From positions 229,001 through 293,000 of the forward strand of contig JAMWET010000950.1 of NCBI GenBank assembly GCA_024036415.1: a stretch of 64,000 bases of DNA, in the 5' to 3' direction. The notes beneath the pieces are model-generated. The model did no database searches. It was given only the letters and a program-made list of their open reading frames with translations, and was not told where the DNA came from. This DNA comes from Prochilodus magdalenae. Its lineage: Eukaryota > Chordata > Actinopteri > Characiformes > Prochilodontidae. Every line of letters starts with the position of its first letter. The stretch's first letter is position 1. This document shows, piece after piece, positions 26,161 through 63,160 of this stretch. The position numbers and the translations under genes were made by a program.

Positions 26161-28239
26161 AGGCACATCTATTTACACTTGGAAGTCAAATGCATCTCCG
26201 GTTAGATGAACTGAACTCCAAATGCTGTGTGGGACAGAATATGCAATCTACCTGTTCCAACCATGTTTGTTCTCTGTGATTATGTTATTGGTGATTATGT
26301 TATTGATTATGTGATGGACCGCATTCGGAGCAGTTTGAGTTGTACTGGAGGGGTTTCAGATGTCAAATTTGTCTAGATGAATATGTTTCCATTGCTAGAA
26401 CATGTGGCTAAAATGTGTCTCAGACTGTCTCCCGAAGTAGCCTGACTAGAACCATTTAATTATGCTAGGCCTTATCCAGATAAAATCCTGATATTCAAGA
26501 TACATGAAGTAACCAGGTGTAAAGCAGGTCACATTGCTGTGATATGCCATTGCATATGGTTGTTTCTGACAGTGTAAACAAACCTGAAATGAAGTGACTT
26601 TTAGCACCAAAAGTTATTTGTGTAGACGATAAATAGTTTCTCTCTCACGCTGGTTCAGGTTTCTGTTGACAGACTGATCAAGTTCAGGTTTCTGTTGACA
26701 GAGCCCTTCGTGCTTCAAGAACAGCAATGAGGACTCATGGAAGACAAGCGTTAATACTGCTAGTTTATGCATGGCCTGAAGTTCTCAGAACAGCAGAGTC
26801 TCTTCATTTAAACGCAGGACTGAGACTCTTCGTAAACCACTCGTGAAAGCATCGTAGCATCGTGTGGCAGATTTAAACTGAGCTGGACTTTGTCAAATGT
26901 ACTACATTTAAAGTCTGGCTGCAAGTCCTCCACTGTGTGTTGTCTGAGTCTGGTGAGTTTTAGATAAACTTCCTCGACTAACTGGTATTTCAAGTTCAAG
27001 GTCATGGACCTTGTTATGTAAATGTTTAGCTCAAGAACAGCAATTTTTAGCACTGAGTTTATGCATTTTGTCTGCTACACCACTCAAAGCATCCTTGCAG
27101 ATGAACGAGCTGGACTACATTTTCTGGGGTCCTCCACGGTGACGAGTTGCCTTAAACCGTTTTAAATGGAGCTGTTTGATCATTTTATCTCCTTATCGAG
27201 GACGTTTAAAGAGCTGTTTGATCATCTTATCTCGCCATCAGGCTTTTACGATTTAGTGTGGTTCTAAAACAGTTCGTTGCTAGAACCTTTTTTTCATGTA
27301 TGATCAAACATCAAACCCTTTGACCTTCAGAATATTATATTACAGGCAGATTAAAAATCAGAAATCCTGTCAATGTTTAACAGAATTAGAACAAAATGCT
27401 TAAGAAATACTAACTTTCCACAGTAAGACATGGTATTAGTCACGACCACATTAGACGGGGCCTGTCTTTGGAGTTACATTACAGTGATCGAAATTCATTA
27501 CAACACCACTACAGTAGCCTTTCACAGACCCATGGATGTGTCCTTCTCCCAAGGCCACCCGCAAGCCCTACCCCCAGCTCTGAGCTCCACAAACAGCAGA
27601 CAGCCAATGGCAAAGGTTTTGTTTATTTCAGAATACTCTGTGTTGACTCAGAAAGAAGCACCCTGGATGGAGCAACAGCCAGTAAATGATTAAGAGTTTG
27701 TTTTTAGATTGGTTCGCAATTATAACGACACTGGCTTTCATCATGGTTCGGGTAAATCTCTCTCCCTGAAGGGGGCGTGTCTTTAAATAAATATATTCGG
27801 GTGACTCGATGAACTCAACCCAAAAAGTGGCAGGGCTACCACCAAAATGAGTCACACTGATGGGTGAATGATGTTTGTCTTTTTCATCTTGTCATTATTT
27901 TAAAGCACGTAATGGAAACATGCCACTGTTGTATCGACTCAATAAATACCTAACCTACTTACATCCAGTGAAACCAGATTAGCCTTAAGTCATACAGTCT
28001 AAGCGCTAAGTCTCCTGTGTGGGAAGTATGTGGGAATGTTTAAGCACAGAGAGGTATAGTAAACTTTCCCTCCTATTTTCATCCGGCTTTTTGCATGTAT
28101 GTGTGATGGTTCCAGATCTTCCGAGACTTTCTATTGGGCTTACATGATATGTGTGTGTGTGAACATGCAGGAGCAATGATTAGCTATTGCGCTGCTCTTA
28201 AATAGAACCAGTTGACAGAAAGCATTAGACAAGTCCCGA
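26161..28239. other. Intergenic stretch, nothing firm recognised
   Basis: No supported exon is seen. Small local duplications occur: GTTCAGGTTTCTGTTGACAGA at 26653-26673 and again at 26682-26702, and a GATTATGTTATTG repeat near 26278-26315. The rest is unassigned. Confidence 0.5.
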
Positions 28240-28286
28240 CACTGGACTAGGCTAAAACTGGACTAGGCTAAAACTGGACTAGGCTA
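28240..28286. repeat. Three copies of a 16-base tandem repeat
   Basis: The unit AAACTGGACTAGGCTA is repeated three times almost perfectly, followed by a degenerate fourth copy. Confidence 0.85.
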
Positions 28287-28991
28287 AATCCAGGCTAAAA
28301 ACTTCCTGTTTTAAACACTTTAAGCTACACAGCTAAAAGTTCATTTTTCTCAAATAATCTTTCTAATTTTGAATGTATGTTTATTTTTAGTCATGTTTAA
28401 ATCTGTTTTAATCAGGTTTTACTTCTGTTCTACTTCTTTTCTATGTAAATTTGAATTATCTTTGTATTTTCTCATTTGTAAAGCACTTTGAATGGCAGCA
28501 GTGTGTGAAAAGTGCTAAATGTGCCTTGCCTTGTGTGGATAAGACCCTTATAAGCCTTATAAGATACCATATAAGCCATTAGTCTGGGCATGGAGATGCA
28601 TTTGTAGTGAATATAGTTTTGTTTATTCTGTTAGTGACAAAAAGCATTGATCATAGATAACCAATTACAGTGCAAATACGGATACAATTATTAATGAAAC
28701 CATGACAAGATCCCAGAGATCTATCACCTGGCAGACTTTAGTACTGAATAATAGAGTCAGTGTTTTGGTGAGTAGATCACCAGGACCAGGACTGGGCACC
28801 TCTGCTGCTATGAGTGATATCATTGCTGTCATCACTATATTTACTTTGCTATTTAACTTTTTAAACACGTGTCAGCCTAGGGACATATCGTGTCTCACTG
28901 ATGCTGAAGCCTGATGGTAGATAGAGAAATATACTTAACCCAAATAATTCTGTATGTTTGTCTTTCTCCTATAATATCGTTGTACCAGGGA

Positions 28992-29370
28992 TACACCATA
29001 TGTCCAAATGTTTGTGGACACCTGCTTATTGAACATTCCTTCTGATTAGTATTAATAGGCAGTCTGTCTCCCTTTGCTGCAGTCAGCCACGAGGTTATTA
29101 GTGAGGTCGGACATTGGATTATTGGTTGTGCATCACAAATTCCAGATCTTAAGAGTTCTAGATGAAGCTCTATCACTCCAGAGAACATAGTCTCAATGCT
29201 CTACAGCCCCATTCTTGGCAGCTTTGTACCTGTCTAGCTGATACTGGGTATTGAGGATGGTGATATTATGCTCATGTGTTAATTGGCAGTGCTGTTTTAT
29301 GATGACTATGCAAGTTAAAGTAGCTGATTCACTAATGGGAATTTCTGGGTACGTTTGGAGATATAGTGTA
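28992..29370. mobile_element. 379-bp MITE-like element with inverted termini
   Basis: The left end TACACCATATGTCCAAATG pairs with the right end, whose reverse complement is TACACTATATCTCCAAACG. TA lies at both outer ends, as for Tc1-type insertions. The interior (GCCACGAGGTTATTAGTGAGGT, CTTCATCACTCCAGAG-type sequence) is shared with the partial copies at 45740-45900 and 55340-55640. No coding sequence. Confidence 0.7.
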
Positions 29371-32300
29371 GAAGGCCTTGCATGAGGCCCAAAGACCTGA
29401 TGCTAAAAACTGACATGTCTGAATGCTCCTCAAATAATGTGAGAAGCTAGCACGTAACAGTTAACATGTGATGTCAGCTGTAGCTGTATGAATGTAAATG
29501 AGCATATATGAAGTATGCACTGGGGAGTAGACTTTTCTGGTCTGATATCTCTGCAGCAGGGAGGTGATGGTGCTGTCGTATCTCTGCGGCTGTCAGCCAA
29601 AGTTTAGTTCTGATGGGAGACGCTGGGAGAGCAGCTAGGGGGAGGACTATTAGCCTACACGAAGAGAGAGTTTAATTAATAACCACTGTCCCCTTTCCCC
29701 ATGACCCCATCTGCTCACTGTGTAGAGACTAGCACTTGTACGCCTTATACCCAAACACTAATGCTTCCCAATCTTGAGTTTCACAGAGAGCGTAAAGCAG
29801 TTTGGGGAGATCAACCAGAAGAGTGAGACGTAGGTAAGAAAATAACTTTTACATTTTTCATGGAAATGAATCAAAAAGGCACTGTGACTTAACAATATGG
29901 GAAAGAATTATAGATTGGAATGGCGCCACTGTTTGGCAGGGCATATTGGGAATACTGTTCAGAACCAGTGGGAAATTAAATGAGGCTGACAAACTTGTTT
30001 GTGCTGTTGAGTTATGAGGAAGTTTCCCATACGCTGCTGTGATGTGACTGTGAATCAGCATTGCTGCGGTTTGGAGCCGGGAGCCATAGCAAATTGCGGT
30101 GATGCCGTAGTGGGGTTTGCCACGGTTTAATAGAAGGAGCATTTTTCATTTAAGAGACTCAGGCTTTTAAACGTGCTTGACAAAGTGTTAATGAGTCGTA
30201 TGGTATTAAAAAGCACTAAAAGCCATAAAGCATCATGTAAAAGTAGCATTTATAGCACATTTCAATGTTATAAACTGCTGTTCTTCAATATTTCTTAAAT
30301 AATAGTCATGAAAATTAAATATCTCTCAATTAAATGAATAAATTAGGTAGTATGACCGTCTAAATAGACAACAAATATATTGAAATGCTACAACTGTGAA
30401 TTTTGTCATGCCAAATGAGAAAATATGTCTCTGAAGGTTTCATTACTGTTTATAACATGCTGTATTAATAAAAACAGTAGCAAAAGCTCCATACCTGTGA
30501 ATTGGCCTGGTGGCCTTCAGCCACTACCACTACTCTAAACTGATATGTGGTGCACAAAACACCAGTTCTCTTAAGCTCAGTCACTGATTAGTCATGGTAA
30601 GGACAGGTCCCGCAGCTTTGGCTTATTGTTAGATAGATCAATCACATCGATGTTGTTGGTACTGTGCGGCACATAGCAAGGCATTTGAACGTGTTTTGAT
30701 CTGTTGCAACTTGTTCACAATAAAGAAGGGAAACTTCTGTTTTCAACGCAGTTGTATCTAAGTGAAAGGTCACTTATACTGAATTTGATTCACCCCCTTC
30801 TGGGTGCAGTCGATTGGAGGAACAGTACAATGCAATGCCGTATTTTTACCATGTTTTTAAATCATACCTGAACCTTTCTAGGACTCACCTCATTTTACAA
30901 GGTTTAAAGTCACTGATTCATTGTTCCAGGAACCCTTTAAAACCCAGAATAAATGTTCACGCCATTACACCACATTCCAATCCATCTTGGAGAAAACAGA
31001 CTATTTATCACTTCTTTGATGTACCATAAACAAATTATAACCAGACACAGATAAAGAGTACTTTACCTCTTTATCACTGCCTCTAGTTCACAAATAGCTT
31101 CCAGCAATTCCTTCAGTTCTGTTATCATCACCGTGTCACCACACTGTTTCGAATAGCCATTCAAACTAGCAATACGATATTTCTTGGATAGATAGTTAAT
31201 TGTGTAATAATAGAAAGTGCAGGTATTTATCTTTGGGACTGCCTAAGAAAAGTGAAATGGACGTTTTCATATATAGGAAGGAGGAACGTATATGTGATAT
31301 ACAAAACATCTTGTTTGTTGTTGTTATTGTTCTTTATTGGAAGGAAAGTGTAAATACTGGACCTCACTGAGGAAAGCAGTGGTTATGCAAACACATTGAC
31401 AGACCTCAAAACACAATGCATATTATATTTGTTTATTTGTGTGCATTCCACTTTCAGTGTGCTATCTGCTCAGATAAATGACTTTACAGATCATTTATCT
31501 TAGATTCCTAAGACTTTAGCGTATGATATTATAGAGGCATATTTTAATATTTTTTTGCAAGTTGCACTATTTCTATATACGACATCAAGTGAGGCTAAAA
31601 TCATGTGAAGACAAAAAAAAAGATAATTACATAAGTGAATTAAAAGCTAAATTACTGATACACATTTTTAAATGTTTCTTAGAAGTGTGTACTAAGTTTA
31701 ACTGCCTAATAAAAGTTCTGTTTGCCTTTTTTCAGAACCATTATAACAAAAACTGATTTAGCTGAAGAAAATGTTGTAACATCCATTGAAAAATATATAA
31801 CAGAGCATCGATGACAACACCTAGAAAGGCCCTCAGATAGAACCTTGTGGGACTCCAAAAGAAATGTTACCATTGTTCTATGAATGATTTCTCAGTGAAA
31901 CTAAGAACTGTGTATTAATTAATTGTGCTTTAAACCATTCTAAAAACATGCCTCAGATGCTTATCCAGTATTCAAGATTAAGAATTTTAGTCACAAGTGC
32001 TAGTCACTAGAAAACCACTTGGCAGCATGTAATAATAAAAGTAATATTAATAATAAAGAAGAAATGGAGGAATTATAACATTTTTGTGTTAAGAGATACC
32101 TAATTTTTTATTGTTAGCTGGCAAAAAATATGAATGCAGTTTACTCTGAGGGGCTGATTAGGGCCCAGAGGGGCAGGGGAGTGAACTTTCTGCAGTTTTA
32201 ATAAAAACAGCAGCTCAGACAGGCAGTGGTCAGTATTTGGGAACATATGCACCTTTGAGAGGGCCTGTGGTTGTAAACGTTAGCTAACATAACTACGACA

Positions 32301-32553
32301 CATTCGTCACAGTAACATATGTTTATCTTGTTACAGTGCAACAAACATGTAAGCGTAATTCCAGTGGCAAAGCGCTAATGCTGAATAGATAACTTGCAGC
32401 AAACACAACCTAAACTGTGAAAGTGAAACTAACTCAAATAAACAAGAAACACTAACTTTATGTACACAATAAACTGCTAATGAATAAACACACAGTGCTC
32501 TGTTTCTCCAGAGCCGGAGATTGTTTTCTAGTTTTTATATAAACAATGATAAA
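29371..32553. other. Intergenic stretch upstream of nr1h4, nothing recognised
   Basis: No exon or named repeat is supported. A non-coding first exon and promoter of nr1h4 may lie here or further right, but none can be fixed by eye. Confidence 0.45.
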
Positions 32554-33154
32554 CCAGAGGTGGACTTGAGTGCGTGAGTAGAGCTCCAAGGTAAAATATT
32601 CCTCCAGTAAAAGCAGAAGTTCCTAAATTTAGACCTTCGCTTGAGTAAAAGTACAAAAGAATGTACCTTCAAATGTACAGAACAGTAGCATGATTTATTA
32701 AAACTGTAATATAATAATGTCCTGTTATCATTTCTGGAACAGTCAACTCATTTAGGTGAAGAGACTCTAGTGTCTCTCAGTCCAGCAGTCTTTAACAGAA
32801 GGTCATTAATTAGTCTGGCACTGATGTCTATTCAAATGATCGTAAGCACAGAACAGTGAAGGAGAACAGTTTCCATTAGCTAGAACCAAGCTCTGTCCAA
32901 CAGGTGAAAACAAGCTCAACACAAAGTGTGCTGTATCCTGATTGTTGGGCTCACGTCACACTTCTTTCTTTAGTTTGGTTCCGTATTATGCACATATAAG
33001 CCAAAATGAAGGACAGATTAGTCATAATGTAGAGGAACAGGTTTGAAATGCAGTGGAGTTGAAGTAAAAGTGTCCCAAGATGGAAATACTTCAGTGAAGC
33101 TACACAGAAAAAATGACTTATGTACATTTACTGAGTTACTGTCCACCGCTGCCA
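32554..33154. mobile_element. hAT-like non-autonomous element, copy 2
   Basis: The left end CAGAGGTGG and right end CCACCGCTG are imperfect inverted termini. The flanking octamers TGATAAAC and CCATAAAC agree at 6 of 8 positions, suggesting the 8-bp target duplication of hAT elements. The interior matches copy 1 at 6613-7489 but lacks the nested segment. Confidence 0.6.
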
Positions 33155-33648
33155 TAAACAGGTCTAACTATGGGAACACATGTTTATTATGTACTGGATG
33201 CTGTAAAAATCTGCTTCACTTGAGCCTTTCAGCAACATATATAAATACAGACATCCACGATATATGGCTATCAATATTTTGATCACAGCTAGAATTAATA
33301 TACATTTTGCAAGGGTTATATTATTATCTGTTATCTAAAACAATTAGTTGACATGTATATGCATTAAAAAATCATAATTTATAGTAGGTTTTCTTTTTGA
33401 CTATTTCTAAGATAATTTAAAAATATGTTTATGTATCAAGAGTATGAAAGTTACTTCTGATACACAAAGAGCACAAAGTAACAAAGTAACTGAATTTATT
33501 AAGTAGAAGGCATCTGGATACTCTTGGACGTGTAGTGTGGTTTCCTTGTTATTTTTTATTGGCCTCCACCCTGAATAATGAGAACTGAGAGAAGATTTTT
33601 TCCTAAATATTTATGTACGGATGTAAATTGTTATTTGTTGCCTTTCAG

Positions 33649-33732
33649 GATTGATGCCATTAGTTCTTCTTCGGACTGAAGATCTAAATTTTAATCAGGA
33701 CTGGACCCTGGGGTCAAGAAACAAGCGTCTGG
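33649..33732 (+). other. nr1h4: nr1h4 5' UTR part of the first coding exon, with an overlapping upstream ORF
   Basis: Begins after a good acceptor (TTGCCTTTCAG), so at least one upstream non-coding exon exists that I could not place. A 28-codon upstream ORF opens at ATG 33654 and stops at TGA 33738-33740, overlapping the main ATG (33733) in ATGAATGA. Both ATGs have weak contexts (T at -3). The main frame has stop codons upstream in this exon, so 33733 is the first possible start. Confidence 0.7.
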
Positions 33733-58401
<24,669 letters not shown>

Positions 58402-58635
58402 CATTACAGGGAGAGATCCCAAAGACTTGTTCAGTGCTTATTCCTAACACAGATTACTTGCTGAGATTGAACATATGGCTCTAATTCAGAGTCTGCACAT
58501 TGTTGAGCTAGAACGGTACAGCAGCGACTGTAGTGAAGATTGAATGGTCATCACCGGATGTCACCCAACAGTTAGAAGAATGAGATTTGTCAGACTTAAT
58601 CATGAAATAAATGCCATTATTGAGGTTTGTGTGAA
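58402..58635 (+). other. nr1h4: nr1h4 3' UTR and polyadenylation signal
   Basis: AATAAA at 58606-58611 is followed about 15 bases later by GGTTTGTGTG, a GU-rich downstream element. A transcript ending near 58630 would have a 3' UTR of about 230 bases. Longer forms cannot be excluded. Confidence 0.65.
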
Positions 58636-59821
58636 CTAGAGACTGAAGGATGTCATATATTTCATGGTTTATTTTAAATGTTTTAATTCAGTCAAAAGAT
58701 CAAGGGCATCATAACTTATAGTGCCATTTTTGTGCCAGCTGAATTCAGTGTCAAATGAATACATAAATACGAGTAGGCATTTTTCATAAATGCGATGAAT
58801 TATTATTACTCTTTAATTATTATAGTATTTTGATGCTGTTGAATCAAACTATTGTTTTGCCAGAATGGTAACTTCTATTCTAAAGCATTACTATTGATCC
58901 ATTCATTATGACTGGCTGGCACTATGTAAAGAGCTACCTTACTTTTCATAAAGTGTAAAATATAGAACGCTGAAATAAGGTACAAGGATTTGGTATAGCA
59001 TGTCAGCTTACAAGGATATGTGTCCAGTTTCCGGTTCCATGAAAACTTTTTGGCCACCGATCCTTCCCTACAACACCTGAATCACAGGTGGGATTATGGG
59101 CAGCCAGACATGCCCATTCACCTCCTTCAGAAACAGCAGGGAATACCTGCGCGCACCATCAAACTACACATGCCCCAACAACACTGCACCACAGCCTGCA
59201 GTTACTAAATGCTCACTCTCTGAGCGCTGCTCTCTTTTTCATACACCACCAAAATACAGAAGTATAAGCTTACTGAATATATAGTTAAATTTAAAAGCTC
59301 ATGTCAAGGGCATTCCCATGCTCTATGACATGATAAAAAAAATTAAAATTAAAAAAATAAAAAATAAATAAATAAATAATAATAATAATAATAATGTTTT
59401 AATTAAAGAAATCTCTTTTTTTAAACCTACACCTTCATTTTATTAAATTAATCTGAAACTAAAATTTATGACCCAAGATAACCAAATTACTAGGGCTGTA
59501 AGAATAATCAGGATATGATGTTATGTAATTGTGGTTTGTATTGATTCTCAAAAACACATTATTGAATTTTAGTCAATATTTTACATACAAAGATTGGTGG
59601 CAGACCGTGGTGTGTTCTGTGCTGTTTAATCCTCTGACCACTAGAGAGCAGTGTTGTAACCCATTTTCACTCTTGACAAACACACACGAGCAGTGTAAGG
59701 GCACATCGTTAATGTTAGTAAACCTATGTTCATTGCGGTGTGCTCTTTATACTTACACGGTTTTTCCAAATTAACTTTAAAAAGCTAGGGAATATATAGC
59801 CCTGCATGCAGTATCACTATA
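58636..59821. other. Intergenic stretch, nothing recognised
   Basis: AT-rich. It includes an AAT/AAAT simple repeat at about 59340-59396. No exon is supported on either strand. Confidence 0.5.
59340..59396. repeat. A-rich (AAAT/AAT)n simple repeat
   Basis: AAATAAATAAAT units passing into AATAATAAT. Confidence 0.85.
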
Positions 59822-60626
59822 TACACTATACTGCCAAAAGTATTCACTGACCCATCCAAATGTATACAACCAGGCACCTAGGCGTGCTTCATGTGGCCTT
59901 CAGATTAGCTCAGGAACAGAGAGCTTCATAAGGTTCCAAGGCTGAGCAGCCTTACATCACCAAGCGCAATGCAAAGCTTCGAATGCAGTGGTGTAAAGCA
60001 CCGCCGCCACTGGACTCTAGAGTGATGAATCATGCTTCTCCATCTGGTAGCAATCTGATAGACGAGTCTGTGTTTGCAGGTTGCCAGGAAAACAGTACCT
60101 GTCTGACTGCATTGTGCCGAGTGTAAAGTTTGGTGGAGGGGGGATTATGGTGCGGGGTAGTTTTTCAGGAGTTGGGCTCGGTTCCTCAGTTCCAGTGAAA
60201 GAAATTCCTAATGCTTCAGCATTCTGAGATTTTTGACAATTCATGTTCCCTACCTTGTGGGAACAGTTTGGGGATGGCCCCATTCGGTTCCAACATGACT
60301 GTACACCAGAAACAAAACAAGATCCATAAAGACCAGAATAAGCGAGTCTGGTGTGGAAGAACCTGACTAGCATGCACCCAAACCCGATAGAACACCTTTG
60401 GGCTTCTGAAAGAATGGCCAAAAATTCCCATGTATACATTCCTAAACCCTGTGGAAAAACCCTGGGGAAACCCAGAAGAGTTGAAGCTGTTATAACTGCA
60501 AAGGGTGGCCTGACATATTAAACACTATGGACACCACATTAAACCCCATGGGTTAAGAATGGGATGTCACTCAAGTTCATATGCGTGTGAAGACAGACGA
60601 GCGAATACTTTAGGCGATACAGTGTA
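59822..60626 (+). mobile_element. 805-bp internally deleted Tc1-like element with both ends
   Basis: The left end TACACTATACTGCCAAAAGT pairs with the right end, whose reverse complement is TACACTGTATCGCCTAAAGT. TA flanks fit the Tc1/mariner target. Broken frames read PSVKFGGGGIMVRGSFSGVG, the catalytic region of Tc1 transposase. At about half the usual 1.6 kb it is a non-autonomous deletion copy. The frame on the minus strand at 60017-60439 is a shadow of this. Confidence 0.8.
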
Positions 60627-61239
60627 TTGACTCATAATCCCTGTATCATGATACTCACTGTGTCACCAGGTTCTTGCCAATACAGATCCCTACAAACCAC
60701 TAGTGCAGCCTACTTATTAGGAAACAATAAATATAACAACATTCACCTGCCTATTAACACAAATAACCTTCAATATCAAGTAACCAGATATTTAATGGAC
60801 ACTTTCACTTGCTTTTGCCATCTGTCAAAGAAAATCCACCTCAATCTTTCATAAAGTGTCTTTTTGATAGTCTTGGCAGTCCTGGCAGCTGAACCGAGTA
60901 CAAAAGTCCATATACTTGTGTGTCTTTATCCAGCTGCAGTGGGAAACCTCTGTACAGCTGGGTGAGCTCACTGCTTCAAAGTCCAAGATGCTTCAGATCA
61001 TCCACATCATCTTCACTCATTAGATGATTGTCCAGCATTTATGATCGTCAGACTGTTGCCTGGGCATCAAACAAAGGACACACCAGAATGTTTTTCCTCA
61101 AAGAGTCAGCAAAAAATCTAGTAGTGTTCTTACAGAACCAAACACTTCTGAAACCCTAAATGCTGATTTCAGTTGTAACAGTACAAGTCATTAGTTCATA
61201 GCATTAAACCTCCACCACAAGCTCTGTTTTACTACCGTA
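60627..61239. other. Intergenic stretch, nothing recognised
   Basis: No exon or named repeat is supported. Confidence 0.5.
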
Positions 61240-61480
61240 TATACAGAGTGGCCAGATCCTTGAACCCACACTCACTGCCATTTATCAGCCACACCTTGTA
61301 CAGATGCACCTTGTAGGTTTACAGTTACTGTAGTCCATGTGTTGCTTCATAATTTACCCTGACTTGATAGAGACAACCTATGGGACTACTGCTCATCAAT
61401 GTTTCTCAGCACTGGAGTTAAAAATCAATGGTAGTGGCACTGTAGTGGTTGCTGCAATGAGTACATTACTAGTAGCAGCA
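61240..61480. mobile_element. Fragment related to 47140-47780
   Basis: CACTGCCATTTATCAGCCAC, ACCTTGTAGGTTTACAGTTA and CAATGTTTCTCAGCACTGGAG belong to the same fish repeat family as the fold-back element in nr1h4 intron 6, as recalled. Ends not resolved. Confidence 0.5.
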
Positions 61481-62780
61481 TCAATGTAAAGTTGTTCTAG
61501 ATATGGGAACAAACGAAACCGCCCGGGTGTTGAGTCAGGACTGAGTCAGGACTGACTCAACACTCTAGCTCTATCTTCATTAGTAGTAATTTTCTAATTC
61601 AGAGATTATTCAGAGATGCTCCTGACTGATAAAGAACAATATAGAACATACAGATGTTCATAATGCAATGTCACAACAGCCTGTAGTGAACTTTAATTAA
61701 AATGTATTATTGCCAAAAAATATAATTATGTGACACAGCCATGACTAGCTGTGATTCAGACCTACTGAAATACTTCTGAGAGGACTTCTTGCCCTGAATA
61801 AGCCTCGGATGTACAAAGAAATGACATCCTCAAATTTAATTGAGTCTCAGGCTCAACAAAAACAAATACATGCTAATCATCAAAGAACTACTTCGAGTAA
61901 AACGTCTTCACTTACATCTGCGCATAGAAGAAGACACATGAAGACACTTCCTTTAGGTGAATGACAGTGACAACTAGATAAACGTGTAAAGAACCAACCA
62001 GAAGACAAACTAATAAAAAGAACTGCATTCTTTTCATGTCAACAACAAACAGCTGTATAGATTACCTTTACTCAGACTGTCTGAGCTAGTGCTGCTAGCA
62101 TACCTCTGTGTGCAGTAATCCTTTGCAAACATAACAGATATGTAAGGAACTAGCTTTGTTTATTTGTTTTGGTTATGTATTAGCCATTCAGTTTAAATTT
62201 AATTCACTAAAAACTCCATTCAAGACCACAGTAAACTCAAACCAGGCTTGTACTGTACCTATCTAAGTATACTTAATACAGCCTAGACAAAAGGAAGTGT
62301 GCAGGTCACTTCCCAGAAACATCCGTTTTCATGCAGTGATTAATTAATAAAGTAATAAACACATTTTATATGGATTATCATATTCAATTGTGAGATATGA
62401 CATCAGGACCTGGATTAGGGTGCATGGTAGGAATCGAGCTTTCTTAAACGGCAAACGCCCAGTGGCAGGAAGCGAGACTAAGAAAAATCCCTAATCTCTG
62501 CCATAATAAAATAATCTTCTCATCCAGCGCTCAATCTCTTTTCTAGCCTGGTAGTTCTACAGGAATCCTTTAACAAAGCAAATTCTGAAAATCCATGTTC
62601 AATTCTATTGATCAAACAGTGTTAAGATTTAGAAACTGTTTTACTAGGAATTCATTTAAAAATGAAGATCATTGATCACTGAAAACTGTATTTGCATCAT
62701 CATACACAAATAATGAGAGTTCAGTACTTATAGTATAGTATACCATAAACCTCAAACAGTGTCGTCTCACCCCTCAAATA
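61481..62780. other. Intergenic stretch, nothing recognised
   Basis: No exon is supported. A small direct repeat (GACTGAGTCA-type units) lies at 61534-61560. Confidence 0.5.
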
Positions 62781-62861
62781 CAAATCCTGTGTTTGTAAAA
62801 GACAAAGTAACAGCGATGTCGGATTACACATACAGAAATCTGCCTTCTAAAACTGTGAAGG

Positions 62862-63160
62862 CGATGTCGGAACTTTTCATACCCTTCACAAGAACCTGGA
62901 CTATCAGTGGGCATGGTTGATGTTCATCTTTAAATAAGGCTGAAGCTGGTTTCCAACGTGCCAACTTCCTCACTAAATGTACTGCTCCACCTTAAATTCT
63001 ACAGCTTGTATACACACAGGCAAACAGTGCAGAAATGTACTTTTTCCAAGCAATAAAGATGATGGCGATGCTTTTCATACCTTTCCCAATGTACGGTTCT
63101 GGTTGATATCCATCTTTCAGTTGGGCGAAAGTTAGCTTCCTATTTGCCAGCTTCTAAATA
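62862..63160. repeat. Decayed tandem duplication, period about 200 bases
   Basis: Unit 1 (62862-62972: GGAACTTTTCATACCCTTCA, TTGATGTTCATCTTTAAATA, GCTGGTTTCCAACGTGCC) is matched by unit 2 (63066-63160: CGATGCTTTTCATACCTTTC, TTGATATCCATCTTTCAGTT, GTTAGCTTCCTATTTGCC). Order and spacing agree, with many substitutions. Function unknown. Confidence 0.6.

Noticed and set aside
60017..60439. 140-residue minus-strand frame, the longest in the window outside transposase relics
   Set aside because: It is the shadow strand of the Tc1-like element at 59822-60626.
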